Shown here: positions 15,328-21,351 of the stretch, in pieces | Numbering within the stretch: the first letter of the stretch is position 1 | How the letters are laid out: each line of letters opens with the position of its first letter | Origin: a virus | IMG/VR virus record: IMGVR_UViG_3300027793_000297 | Location: 1 to 22,659 of that record | DNA length: 22,659 bases | Reading direction: 5' to 3' (one strand) | Notes under the pieces: generated by a model | The model's database searches: none | Seen by the model: only the letters and a program-made list of their open reading frames with translations | What the model was told of the DNA's origin: nothing | Translations under genes and position numbers: made by a program

Positions 15328-15845
15328 TAGACCCACCTCACCCTAGTCGCCAGGTGGTGCTTGTGGGCTACTGCCCGTTCCATGCCGCCCGAACCTGGGA
15401 ACAGGTCATCGACCGTATCTTGCAATGGGTCGAATGCCAACAGGTCCAACACCCACTCATTGAACGAGTCAGGTTTTGCACCAACTGTTCCTGTCTTGCG
15501 TGTTGTTTGGCTGGCGTGCCAATCCCTCACCATTTCTCGTTCGTAGTTCTTGCGTCCACCCCGGAAGATCACTGGTTCCCATGCGTACTGCACTGTTGTC
15601 TTGCGTATCTGGTGAAACGTCTTCACCCACGCGGCAACACGTGCGTCAGCCGGACAGATTGGCAGCATCCACACCAGGTCAGATGGGTTGCATGACAACG
15701 CCCAACCGTCTGGGTATTCGTTGACTAACCGTTCAACAAGTTTCACGTGAGCCTCCTTCGTGTCCCAAACAAACGCTTCCGGATGTTCTTTGTATCTACG
15801 TTTTCCGTTGCCAAGATACGGCGGGTCCGCGTAAGCGAACCTCAT
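15327..15845 (-). CDS. DNA methyltransferase, DPPY class with beta-type motif order
   Basis: 172 residues. The catalytic DPPY motif is at 7-10 at the very N-terminus, and the SAM-binding FPGSG motif is at 149-153 near the C-terminus. This order (IV before I) is that of group beta amino-methyltransferases, which make N6-methyladenine or N4-methylcytosine. The protein is short for the class, so the target-recognition part (about 80-130) is minimal. There is no restriction enzyme nearby, so it is probably a solitary enzyme that protects phage DNA or marks it. The start overlaps the upstream stop (ATGA), and the end overlaps the transglycosylase start. Confidence 0.85.
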   Translation of the reverse strand: MRFAYADPPYLGNGKRRYKEHPEAFVWDTKEAHVKLVERLVNEYPDGWALSCNPSDLVWMLPICPADARVAAWVKTFHQIRKTTVQYAWEPVIFRGGRKNYEREMVRDWHASQTTRKTGTVGAKPDSFNEWVLDLLAFDPLQDTVDDLFPGSGGMERAVAHKHHLATRVRWV

Positions 15846-16297
15846 TGCTGTTCGATAATGATGGCAACAAGATCGCTGAACTCATCCAAATCCATGAGCA
15901 CGATCCCCTTGCTAGTGCCGTCAGGCATAGCGACCATCACGAAAGGTCGCAGATCACCAATCGCTTTAGCCGCGTCGCTCTGACTCTTTGCGAGAAAGTA
16001 CCGTGTCGCAATCGGACCAATCTGCGCGCCAGCCTTGACTTCGGTACGAAAAGCACCACCCCAGTTCTCCTCGTGACGCGTAAGGTGACCACCCAACCCA
16101 AGTTTGCGACGCGCGCGACGGGCTTTCGAATCACCTTTCGTTCTATTCCGTTTCCCACGAGCCGAAGGATCACCACATCCGCGTACACGTCGTCGTCCCT
16201 GTCGATCAACTCGACCAAGAGTTCCGAATAGCGGACACTTGTCCTTCTGGCTGCACTTACTGCGATCACCTTGGCACTCCCCTTTACGCTCGTCCAT
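15842..16297 (-). CDS. Possible ExK nuclease or resolvase-like protein with Cys-rich N-terminus
   Basis: 151 residues from ATG 16297; a GTG at 16324 is possible but would overlap the upstream microprotein further. Four Cys (8, 15, 21, 41) in the N-terminal part could bind zinc. A basic stretch follows (KRNRTKGDSKARRARRKLG). Then RHEENWGGAFRTEVKAGAQI (74-93) holds a TEVK ExK element resembling the active site of PD-(D/E)xK nucleases, with a possible early acid in RHEE. Its position next to recombination genes supports a Holliday-junction or other nuclease role, as similar actinophage proteins have been called resolvases. The assignment is tentative. Confidence 0.6.
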   Translation of the reverse strand: MDERKGECQGDRSKCSQKDKCPLFGTLGRVDRQGRRRVRGCGDPSARGKRNRTKGDSKARRARRKLGLGGHLTRHEENWGGAFRTEVKAGAQIGPIATRYFLAKSQSDAAKAIGDLRPFVMVAMPDGTSKGIVLMDLDEFSDLVAIIIEQQ

Positions 16298-16382
16298 GTC
16301 TGTCCCAGTATTTGAGGGCCGCACTGGTGAGCAGCGCTGTAACGACGCTTACCAACACGACGATCAGTACGTTGGCAATCAC
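16284..16382 (-). CDS. 32-aa single-pass membrane microprotein
   Basis: VIANVLIVVLVSVVTALLTS opens the product, followed by AALKYWDRHGRA: a single hydrophobic helix and a short charged tail. The GTG start at 16382 overlaps the RHH stop (GTGA), and GGAGG lies five bases upstream, inside the RHH gene. The end overlaps the nuclease-like gene by 14 bases. The strong ribosome site and coupled start make it a credible gene. Function unknown. Confidence 0.7.
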   Translation of the reverse strand: MIANVLIVVLVSVVTALLTSAALKYWDRHGRA

Positions 16383-16525
16383 TTGCGCCTCCGCAGATAC
16401 ATCGCCATGATCGCGTCACGAATCAGATCCGAACGCGAACGACGGGTACGTTCCTTCACATCGTCCAACACTTCCGCAAGATCACTGTCAATACGGAACG
16501 CGACGATCACACGCTTCTCGTTCAC
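16379..16525 (-). CDS. Ribbon-helix-helix DNA-binding protein
   Basis: 48 residues with the classic layout of Arc/MetJ/CopG proteins: a beta ribbon (KRVIVAFRI, 4-12), helix A (DSDLAEVLDDVKERT, 13-27), a turn, and helix B starting with the phosphate-contacting RSDLIRDAI (31-39). Such proteins bind operators as dimers and usually repress their own operon. The GTG start overlaps the stop of the annealing-protein gene (GTGA), and the stop overlaps the next start. It may control the recombination genes, but no matching operator was identified. Confidence 0.85.
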   Translation of the reverse strand: MNEKRVIVAFRIDSDLAEVLDDVKERTRRSRSDLIRDAIMAMYLRRRK

Positions 16526-17172
16526 TTGGCCCCCGACAACAACTGGATCATCTCCGACGCTTCGGACATCTTCAAGTGTGCAAGGTCATTGACCGGGCGG
16601 CCTGCCACATCTGAGGCGATCTTGAGTCGTTCCTCTTTGCTGTAGTTCTGAGCCATCGACAACGCAACGATCTTGCCGACCTGTGCTTTGGATGCTGGCT
16701 GCCCGGCGTTGTTCGGGTTCACCTGCGGTCGACGCTGCGGCTTGGCTTCCACCTCACGTGCAGTCGGGAAGATCTTGGTGACGGCGTTCATCGCCATAAC
16801 CTGCTCCGACTTCGGCATCGACGACGGCTGATCGCCCTCTGCACGTGCAACCTTTTCCATCTCTTCACGGGACGGGCGCGGAGCAGTCTTCGACTGGAAA
16901 ATGTAGTTAGCCAAAGCCCGGCCGATCGCGGATGTCTCTGCGTTCTCTACGTGTGATGTGCGGTTCACGGGTGACGCGTCACGTGTTTCCTCCGCATACC
17001 CTGTGGCAACAGGGCGCGGATCGCTGATGTCTTTGTAGACCTCGGCGCGGAACACGACACGGTTCTCGTCGTAGTGGTGGATCTGGGTGAACACTTGCCC
17101 GTTCGGGTACTGCTCCCAGAACTTTGCGAGCCGTGATTCCACGGTCTCGTAGTTGTCAAGGTTGAATCGCAT
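16522..17172 (-). CDS. ERF/Rad52-like single-strand annealing protein (probable)
   Basis: 216 residues. The central motif NAETSAIGRALA (77-88) resembles the 'E.SAIGRALG' signature of phage ERF/Rad52-like annealing proteins and their relatives, and the N-terminal 65 residues read as an alternating beta domain (VVFRAEVYKD, PVATGYAEE). A low-complexity linker (about 95-155) leads to a small helical C-terminal domain (KAQVGKIVALSMAQNYSKEE). It lies directly after a YqaJ-type exonuclease with AAGGAGG before its start, the usual pairing of exonuclease and annealing protein in phage two-component recombination. The match to a family is by pattern only. Confidence 0.7.
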   Translation of the reverse strand: MRFNLDNYETVESRLAKFWEQYPNGQVFTQIHHYDENRVVFRAEVYKDISDPRPVATGYAEETRDASPVNRTSHVENAETSAIGRALANYIFQSKTAPRPSREEMEKVARAEGDQPSSMPKSEQVMAMNAVTKIFPTAREVEAKPQRRPQVNPNNAGQPASKAQVGKIVALSMAQNYSKEERLKIASDVAGRPVNDLAHLKMSEASEMIQLLSGAK

Positions 17173-17184
17173 TGCTGTGCCTCC

Positions 17185-18120
17185 TTAGGCGTTGATACGG
17201 AATGTGCGGTAAACGGATTGCTTCTTGTACTTCTCAGCCAACGCTGGGTGGTCGGCCTCGAACTTCTTGGTGTCAAACCCTTTGCGGGAGTACTGCCTCC
17301 ACGACACGGTCATCCCGTTCGGGAGTTTGCCTGCCTCGGCGGTGCCAAGGATCTCACAGATCTGGGCTTTGAGTTGCTCGTGCTGTTTGTCGAGCGCCTC
17401 GGCTTCTTCCTCGATCTGTTGGAGTGCGAGCACAAGTTCCTGGGTCGCATCATCGAGTTCGATGACGGTGCCATCGCTGGCGCTGAACCGCCTGCTGACG
17501 TCCTCGTAGGCGTAGTGGACAGTCGGCGGGTAGACGCCGTTGTCGATGGCTTTGAGGAACTCGCGGCATGCCTCGATGTGTATCTGCTTCTCATCGCTGG
17601 TCACGACCTGTTCATGGAAGTGGACGCTCAGTGACGAGTCGAAGATGATCCATTGGACGACGTTGCTGTTGGTGCAGATCGCCTGCTGGACGCCCTGCCA
17701 ATACCAGTAGCGCGGCATCTTGCCGTCCCACTTGCGGCGGATCGTCTTGATCTCATACGGGATACCGGGGACGTCGACTGCGTCAAGCGTCGCAATCAAG
17801 CGCACCTGCTCATCGTCTGACTCATACACAAACATTTCATCGGGTTCAAACAACGGCAGGTTCAACAGGTCTGACGCCCACTCGCGCACCAGCGGCTCCA
17901 GTTTGACGCCGGACTTCATGGCATCGTTAGCCTCCAGCGGTGCGGGCGGTTCATCGCACAACAGTTCGGTCGCGAGTGCGCCGCTGCTGATGTACTTGTG
18001 TTCGTTGTGCACGGCGGCAGCAGCCGACGCGCTGATACGGGCACGGCCCTGCTCATCGCGGTGACGTACTGCCAACCATTCGGATGAGCCGTGTGCTGGC
18101 TTCGTGATTGTTCTGTGCAT
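17185..18120 (-). CDS. YqaJ-like viral recombinase exonuclease
   Basis: 311 residues. The nuclease core shows the family's opening GSSEWLAVRH (11-20), then ISASAAAAV, GVKLEPLVREW (71-81, catalytic Glu region), D113 in IATLDAVD, E123-x-K125 in PYEIKT, and WYWQGVQQAICT (139-150, the QxxxQ-like motif IV). This is the lambda-exonuclease fold, which degrades one DNA strand from ends to feed an annealing protein. Residues 225-265 form a long charged coiled coil (QQIEEEAEALDKQHEQLKAQ), and the C-terminus is basic. ATG 18120 has GGAGGG upstream and follows a promoter candidate, so the gene probably opens its own transcription unit. Confidence 0.9.
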   Translation of the reverse strand: MHRTITKPAHGSSEWLAVRHRDEQGRARISASAAAAVHNEHKYISSGALATELLCDEPPAPLEANDAMKSGVKLEPLVREWASDLLNLPLFEPDEMFVYESDDEQVRLIATLDAVDVPGIPYEIKTIRRKWDGKMPRYWYWQGVQQAICTNSNVVQWIIFDSSLSVHFHEQVVTSDEKQIHIEACREFLKAIDNGVYPPTVHYAYEDVSRRFSASDGTVIELDDATQELVLALQQIEEEAEALDKQHEQLKAQICEILGTAEAGKLPNGMTVSWRQYSRKGFDTKKFEADHPALAEKYKKQSVYRTFRINA

Positions 18121-18149
18121 GATGTGGCCCTCCTACGGCCATGTATGAC

Positions 18150-18179
18150 ATTGTAATACGTGTCGGGATTCTTTTCCAA
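18150..18179 (-). promoter_or_regulatory. Sigma-70-like promoter before the exonuclease gene
   Basis: On the minus strand TTGGAA (18179-18174) and TACAAT (18155-18150) are separated by 18 bases. They lie in one of the few true gaps of the accessory region (18121-18198), about 30 bases before the start codon. The -10 matches five of six consensus bases and the -35 four of six. A short AGAACT/AGTTCT stem at the stop of the preceding gene may be a weak terminator. Confidence 0.55.
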
Positions 18180-18198
18180 CACCAACCTCAAAGAACTA

Positions 18199-18471
18199 TT
18201 AGTTCTCCAGGTGGACGATCGAGGTCACCATCCGACTGAGGATGTGGGTCACCATGCCCACCGTCTCAAAGTCAGGTGCCTCATCAGGATCATAAGTAGA
18301 GGTAACAGAGACGTACCCTTCGAGAAGGTCGGGCAGCAAGAACCCGACCGTCTCGAAACGGGCCGTCGTTGGGTGATAGTCGGACAGGTCAATCCATCCG
18401 TTCTCCGAATCGAACGCATCCTCCCAAAGAACGCGGACGAGTTTGAGTTTCTCAGTCGAGCCAGATGACAT
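18199..18471 (-). CDS. 90-aa conserved-type actinophage hypothetical protein
   Basis: The sequence LVRVLWEDAFDSENGWIDLS followed by a TVGFLLPD segment and a C-terminal VTHILSRMV matches a kind of small protein I recall from many actinophages, in which a WxDA...GW pattern is kept, but I know no function. It is probably a small beta barrel. It has no membrane segment. It starts 20 bases inside the end of the phosphoesterase gene, and its stop is followed by the promoter gap. Confidence 0.75.
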   Translation of the reverse strand: MSSGSTEKLKLVRVLWEDAFDSENGWIDLSDYHPTTARFETVGFLLPDLLEGYVSVTSTYDPDEAPDFETVGMVTHILSRMVTSIVHLEN

Positions 18472-19453
18472 GCTCGGAGGTTACCCTCCCCTTCTCAGGG
18501 TCCACGAAATGCAGTCTTTGTGAGGGTTTCCCGACCGCTGCGACGAACGTCTTGGCGTACTGGTTGTCTGACTCCGGGGAACCCGTGACCCAGATACGGC
18601 CACCGTTCGCCATCGTCAAACTCATCGGGGTATGGAAGTGACCCATGAGCGCGTCCTGGAAATCCATGAACGTCGCCCACGCATTCACCTTGCGCAAGAT
18701 CGAGTACGACGGTGTCTGCCCACCGAACGACGGGATCTCGTCACCGTGCACAACCAACAGTTTGTAGTTCCCGATGGTGGCAATCTGATACCAGTCGGCT
18801 GACTGCTGCCAGGTCACGTTCTTCAACGGTGAGGTGCGCTCAGACGCAATCTGGTACGCCATACGGTCCACGTTGTCCGACCCAGGCATGTCACCCTTGC
18901 GTCCGATACGGCCATGGTTGCCGTACTCACACACGACGTGCACCTTCTGGAAGTGGGATGCCAGCGTGTACACGGTCTGCTCGATGATTGACGCGACCGT
19001 GAACATCTGCTCGAACAGGTGTGCTTCTACTTCGTACACCTGGCCGGGGAACACGGTCAATCCCTCCACCATGTCACCACCCAAGACGAGCACACAGTCC
19101 TTGACAGGGTGGTGGGCGCGTTGGATCTCGGTGATCTGAATGGTCTTGCTAATCATCTGGAGCATGCGTTCACGCAACACATCCATGTTGAACGACACCG
19201 ACAGTTTCCCTGCCTGCCAGTCGGTGAGGTGCACCAACGCGACCTCAGCCTTCTTTGAGCGCTTATCTTTCGGGAACGTCGGGATCTTGATTTTCGGTTG
19301 GGCAAGCAACGCATCTTTGGCTGCCTTGTACACGGCCTCCACAAGATCATCGTTCTTCCGTTTGGCTCGTGACTCTGCACGTTGCGCGTTCGCTAACGCA
19401 GCCTTTAGATCAGCGACCTCTTGTTCGAGTGCTGCCTGTTCGTGGAAGTTCAT
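18452..19453 (-). CDS. Calcineurin-like metallophosphoesterase (Mre11/SbcD-like)
   Basis: 333 residues. The N-terminal 50 residues are a coiled coil (LEQEVADLKAALANAQRAES). The metal-binding motifs follow in order: HLTDWQAGK (75-83, with Asp78 and Gln in place of the usual His), GGDMVEG (125-131), YGNHGRIGR (177-185), VVHGDE (235-239 region) and MGHFHTP (270-276). These make a two-metal phosphoesterase. Placement upstream of the exonuclease and annealing genes favours a DNA-processing nuclease over a general phosphatase. The Asp-x-Gln change in motif I is notable, because that His is usually a catalytic ligand. The ATG overlaps the upstream stop (ATGA). Confidence 0.88.
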   Translation of the reverse strand: MNFHEQAALEQEVADLKAALANAQRAESRAKRKNDDLVEAVYKAAKDALLAQPKIKIPTFPKDKRSKKAEVALVHLTDWQAGKLSVSFNMDVLRERMLQMISKTIQITEIQRAHHPVKDCVLVLGGDMVEGLTVFPGQVYEVEAHLFEQMFTVASIIEQTVYTLASHFQKVHVVCEYGNHGRIGRKGDMPGSDNVDRMAYQIASERTSPLKNVTWQQSADWYQIATIGNYKLLVVHGDEIPSFGGQTPSYSILRKVNAWATFMDFQDALMGHFHTPMSLTMANGGRIWVTGSPESDNQYAKTFVAAVGKPSQRLHFVDPEKGRVTSEHVIWLD

Positions 19454-19677
19454 TGGACTTTACCTGCCCTCACGTTGCGCAACCACAGCGTTGACACTTC
19501 GATGCCACGTGTCTTGAGAACTTTGTGGATCGCGGTGACCGAGATGCTGGGATCTGCCAATGCGGTCTTGAACTCCGCAAAGTCTTTTTTGGTCAGAGTC
19601 TTTTCGATCTCCGCCATCTTGTACGGTGTCCGACCGATCTTCGGCTCGGATGACTTGACCTCATTTAGAAATGACAT
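19450..19677 (-). CDS. 75-aa HTH-like small protein
   Basis: Residues 43-72 (SISVTAIHKVLKTRGIEVST and onward to LRNVRAGK) read as a helix-turn-helix with a basic end, as in many small actinophage DNA-binding proteins. The N-terminal half is charged (KMAEIEKTLTKKDFAEFKTA). AAGGGAG lies upstream of ATG 19677, inside the preceding gene, with an overlap of 17 bases. The stop overlaps the phosphoesterase start (ATGA). It could be a regulator or a nuclease accessory protein; the family is not identified. Confidence 0.75.
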   Translation of the reverse strand: MSFLNEVKSSEPKIGRTPYKMAEIEKTLTKKDFAEFKTALADPSISVTAIHKVLKTRGIEVSTLWLRNVRAGKVQ

Positions 19678-19969
19678 TGCGATGCTCCCTTACCATTTGT
19701 AGGCAACCGAGGTACCCGATTGCGTCACGGACATTGTCTGGATTCCATTGGTTTGTTCTGATCTCATGCATGAGGCGCGACAGTTTGACGCACACCATGT
19801 AGATGATTCCTTCTTCGACGCTCAACACGTCGTGCCCCATTACCGCGTTGAAGATGTTGACCGTCCGGTCATAGTCATCAAACGGGTGTGAGTAGGCGTT
19901 TTGACGCTCGCCTGTAATGAGGTTGTATGCCTCAAGTACGACGTCAGCGCCAGGTGTCTGGCCTGTCAT
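19661..19969 (-). CDS. DUF6378-like small helical protein
   Basis: 102 residues with the pattern I associate with DUF6378: GERQNAYSHPFDDYDRTVNI near the N-terminus, LSVEEGIIYMVCVKLSRLMH in the middle and DNVRDAIGYLGCLQMV at the end. The arrangement of acidic and helical segments recalls the all-alpha NTP pyrophosphohydrolase group (MazG-like), but a full catalytic EExxE motif is not evident, so activity is doubtful. The ATG at 19969 has AAGGGGAAA upstream and overlaps the preceding small gene by 26 bases. Confidence 0.8.
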   Translation of the reverse strand: MTGQTPGADVVLEAYNLITGERQNAYSHPFDDYDRTVNIFNAVMGHDVLSVEEGIIYMVCVKLSRLMHEIRTNQWNPDNVRDAIGYLGCLQMVREHRNVISK

Positions 19970-20102
19970 GTTTCCCCTTTATGAGTTGATCGAGGTGCTC
20001 GATCGTCTTGATGAACTCGTCCTGTTCGGCGGGTCCTACAAAGACTTTATCTAGCCACCTTCTTATTCTTTTCAACTCTATTTTTGTCAACCCGTTTCCC
20101 AT
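19944..20102 (-). CDS. 52-aa basic helical peptide
   Basis: MGNGLTKIELKRIRRWLDKV opens a 52-residue basic, helical product ending KGKHDRPDTWR. GGAGG nine bases before ATG 20102 supports the start, and the gene fills the only gap between its neighbours, overlapping the upstream membrane gene by 56 bases and the downstream gene by 26. No Cys or membrane segment is present. Function unknown. Confidence 0.65.
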   Translation of the reverse strand: MGNGLTKIELKRIRRWLDKVFVGPAEQDEFIKTIEHLDQLIKGKHDRPDTWR

Positions 20103-20334
20103 TGTCAAGCACCTCCTGCTTGGCGTGGGACTCTAGGTGCTTCTTCAGGGTTTCATCAACTTGGTCAATCTTGATCTCAAGGGTCTTGCCCTGGGCAAAG
20201 ACTTTTCGTACCATCTCGGTGAGCAACGCATGCTCGGCTGAGTCCTGACGGCGGGCTTGCTGGATCACGGCGACGAGGATGCCGCCAACGGCTGTGACGA
20301 TTGCAGCGACTACAAGCGCCCAGCCGCCGTCCAT
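20047..20334 (-). CDS. One-TM plus coiled-coil membrane protein (holin-like, DUF2746-type)
   Basis: 95 residues from ATG 20334, one base after the endolysin stop; a GTG at 20376 is possible but lies inside the endolysin gene. Residues 4-25 (GWALVVAAIVTAVGGILVAV) form one membrane helix, and residues 30-85 are a charged coiled coil with a basic end (KNRVEKNKKVAR). The same organisation is seen in the DUF2746-type proteins next to endolysin in mycobacteriophages, which are candidate holins or spanin-like partners. The assignment is by layout and synteny. Confidence 0.75.
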   Translation of the reverse strand: MDGGWALVVAAIVTAVGGILVAVIQQARRQDSAEHALLTEMVRKVFAQGKTLEIKIDQVDETLKKHLESHAKQEVLDNGKRVDKNRVEKNKKVAR

Positions 20335-20335
20335 G

Positions 20336-20926
20336 TCAGAAAGGACGCCCGCACTCACGGCAAGTGGCAGGCTCACTACTTTGCGTGGCGCCCTTCTTTG
20401 CCTTCCATTCCTTCACCAACTGCGGGACTTCGTCGCCTTCGGTGTAACGGATGTGCCACGGTTCGCTATCCAACTCGTGACTGAATCCGTACTTGTGTTC
20501 GTTCGCAAGCAGCCATTCCAGACGCTTACCGGACGCGTTCGCGATGTCGATGGCGATGCCGAGGTTGTGGTTAGACGTACCAGGCACAGCCATCGGAGCC
20601 ATCTTCGGCTTCAGATACCACAGTTTGCCCTTGTACACACGGGGCTTCTGCTTCATCATCTTCGGGGTCGGCTTGTCCGTGTGACGTTGGAAGAACCCGT
20701 ACTCCTGTGTCTCCAACGAACGATAGGTGTCAGCCTGCGAGGTGGGTGACAGGTCGATCCCGTCCGCGTTTGCTGCCTCATCCATCGCCTCATACGCGTC
20801 AGCAGCAAGATGATGCAACTTGCCTTTGCCTTCGATGCCGCGCAACAGGTTGTCAGGCAACTTGCCGGGGGTGACCCCCTTCAGATCAGCAGGAAGTTTG
20901 ACGGGACGAACAGGGAACTTGGACAT
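20336..20926 (-). CDS. M15-family peptidase endolysin (VanY/D-Ala-D-Ala carboxypeptidase type)
   Basis: 196 residues. The zinc site is complete: PGTSNHNLGIAIDI (115-128; His120, Asp127) and EPWH (155-158; catalytic Glu155, His158), with the upstream family motif YRSLETQ (68-74). It would cut peptide bonds in the stem peptide of peptidoglycan and end infection by lysis. The N-terminal 45 residues and the C-terminal CRECGRPF tail lie outside the catalytic domain; the latter has a CxxC that might bind metal. There is no signal peptide, so export needs a holin. Such membrane proteins flank it on both sides. Confidence 0.92.
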   Translation of the reverse strand: MSKFPVRPVKLPADLKGVTPGKLPDNLLRGIEGKGKLHHLAADAYEAMDEAANADGIDLSPTSQADTYRSLETQEYGFFQRHTDKPTPKMMKQKPRVYKGKLWYLKPKMAPMAVPGTSNHNLGIAIDIANASGKRLEWLLANEHKYGFSHELDSEPWHIRYTEGDEVPQLVKEWKAKKGATQSSEPATCRECGRPF

Positions 20927-20932
20927 TTAGTT

Positions 20933-21184
20933 TTACTTTCGGAATGCTTCCGAGATCTCGTCAGCGGTCAGTTCGCCATCCGTCGAAGCGGCAGCCAACT
21001 TCTGCAACACACCAGCCACAGCCATGAATCCTGCGATCAGCGCAGACTTCACAACCGACACACCGATCACCGCACCACCCGTGATCGCGGGTAGGGCGGT
21101 CGCAACAAACAGGGAGAACAGACGCTGGCCGAGATCCAGGGTCTTGGCAATGGTCTTGTTAGCGATACTCATGAACTTGCTCAT
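20933..21184 (-). CDS. Holin-like membrane protein
   Basis: 83 residues from ATG 21184, which has GGGGAGAAGG just before it; the frame extends upstream to 21313, but that part lies in another gene. Two membrane helices are likely (LFSLFVATALPAITGG and VSVVKSALIAGFMAVAGVL), followed by an acidic tail (DGELTADEISEAF). Size, helix number and position one gene before the endolysin fit a class II holin. The start overlaps the upstream stop (ATGA). Holins cannot be proven by sequence alone. Confidence 0.75.
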   Translation of the reverse strand: MSKFMSIANKTIAKTLDLGQRLFSLFVATALPAITGGAVIGVSVVKSALIAGFMAVAGVLQKLAAASTDGELTADEISEAFRK

Positions 21185-21339
21185 CCTTCTCCCCTGTCTC
21201 GGTAAGTGAGAACCGAGTGTAACACCAGGGCTACACCTGTCAGCCAAAGGGCTTGTTTCAGGGTTGGTCCTGAGAGTGTGATGAGGACTAGCCCTACCCC
21301 GGCGAGCGTCCATGTTTGTTCTTTGATGTAGTTGAACAT
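21181..21339 (-). CDS. 52-aa two-TM membrane protein of the lysis cassette
   Basis: MFNYIKEQTWTLAGVGLVLI opens a product with two short membrane helices (about 11-23 and 31-43) separated by a turn (SGPTLKQ), ending in a basic tail (YRDRGEG). It lies between the PA14-like gene and the holin-like gene, and its stop overlaps the holin-like start. It could be a second holin or antiholin. The ribosome site is weak. Confidence 0.7.
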   Translation of the reverse strand: MFNYIKEQTWTLAGVGLVLITLSGPTLKQALWLTGVALVLHSVLTYRDRGEG

Positions 21340-21351
21340 GGTCGGTCCAGA

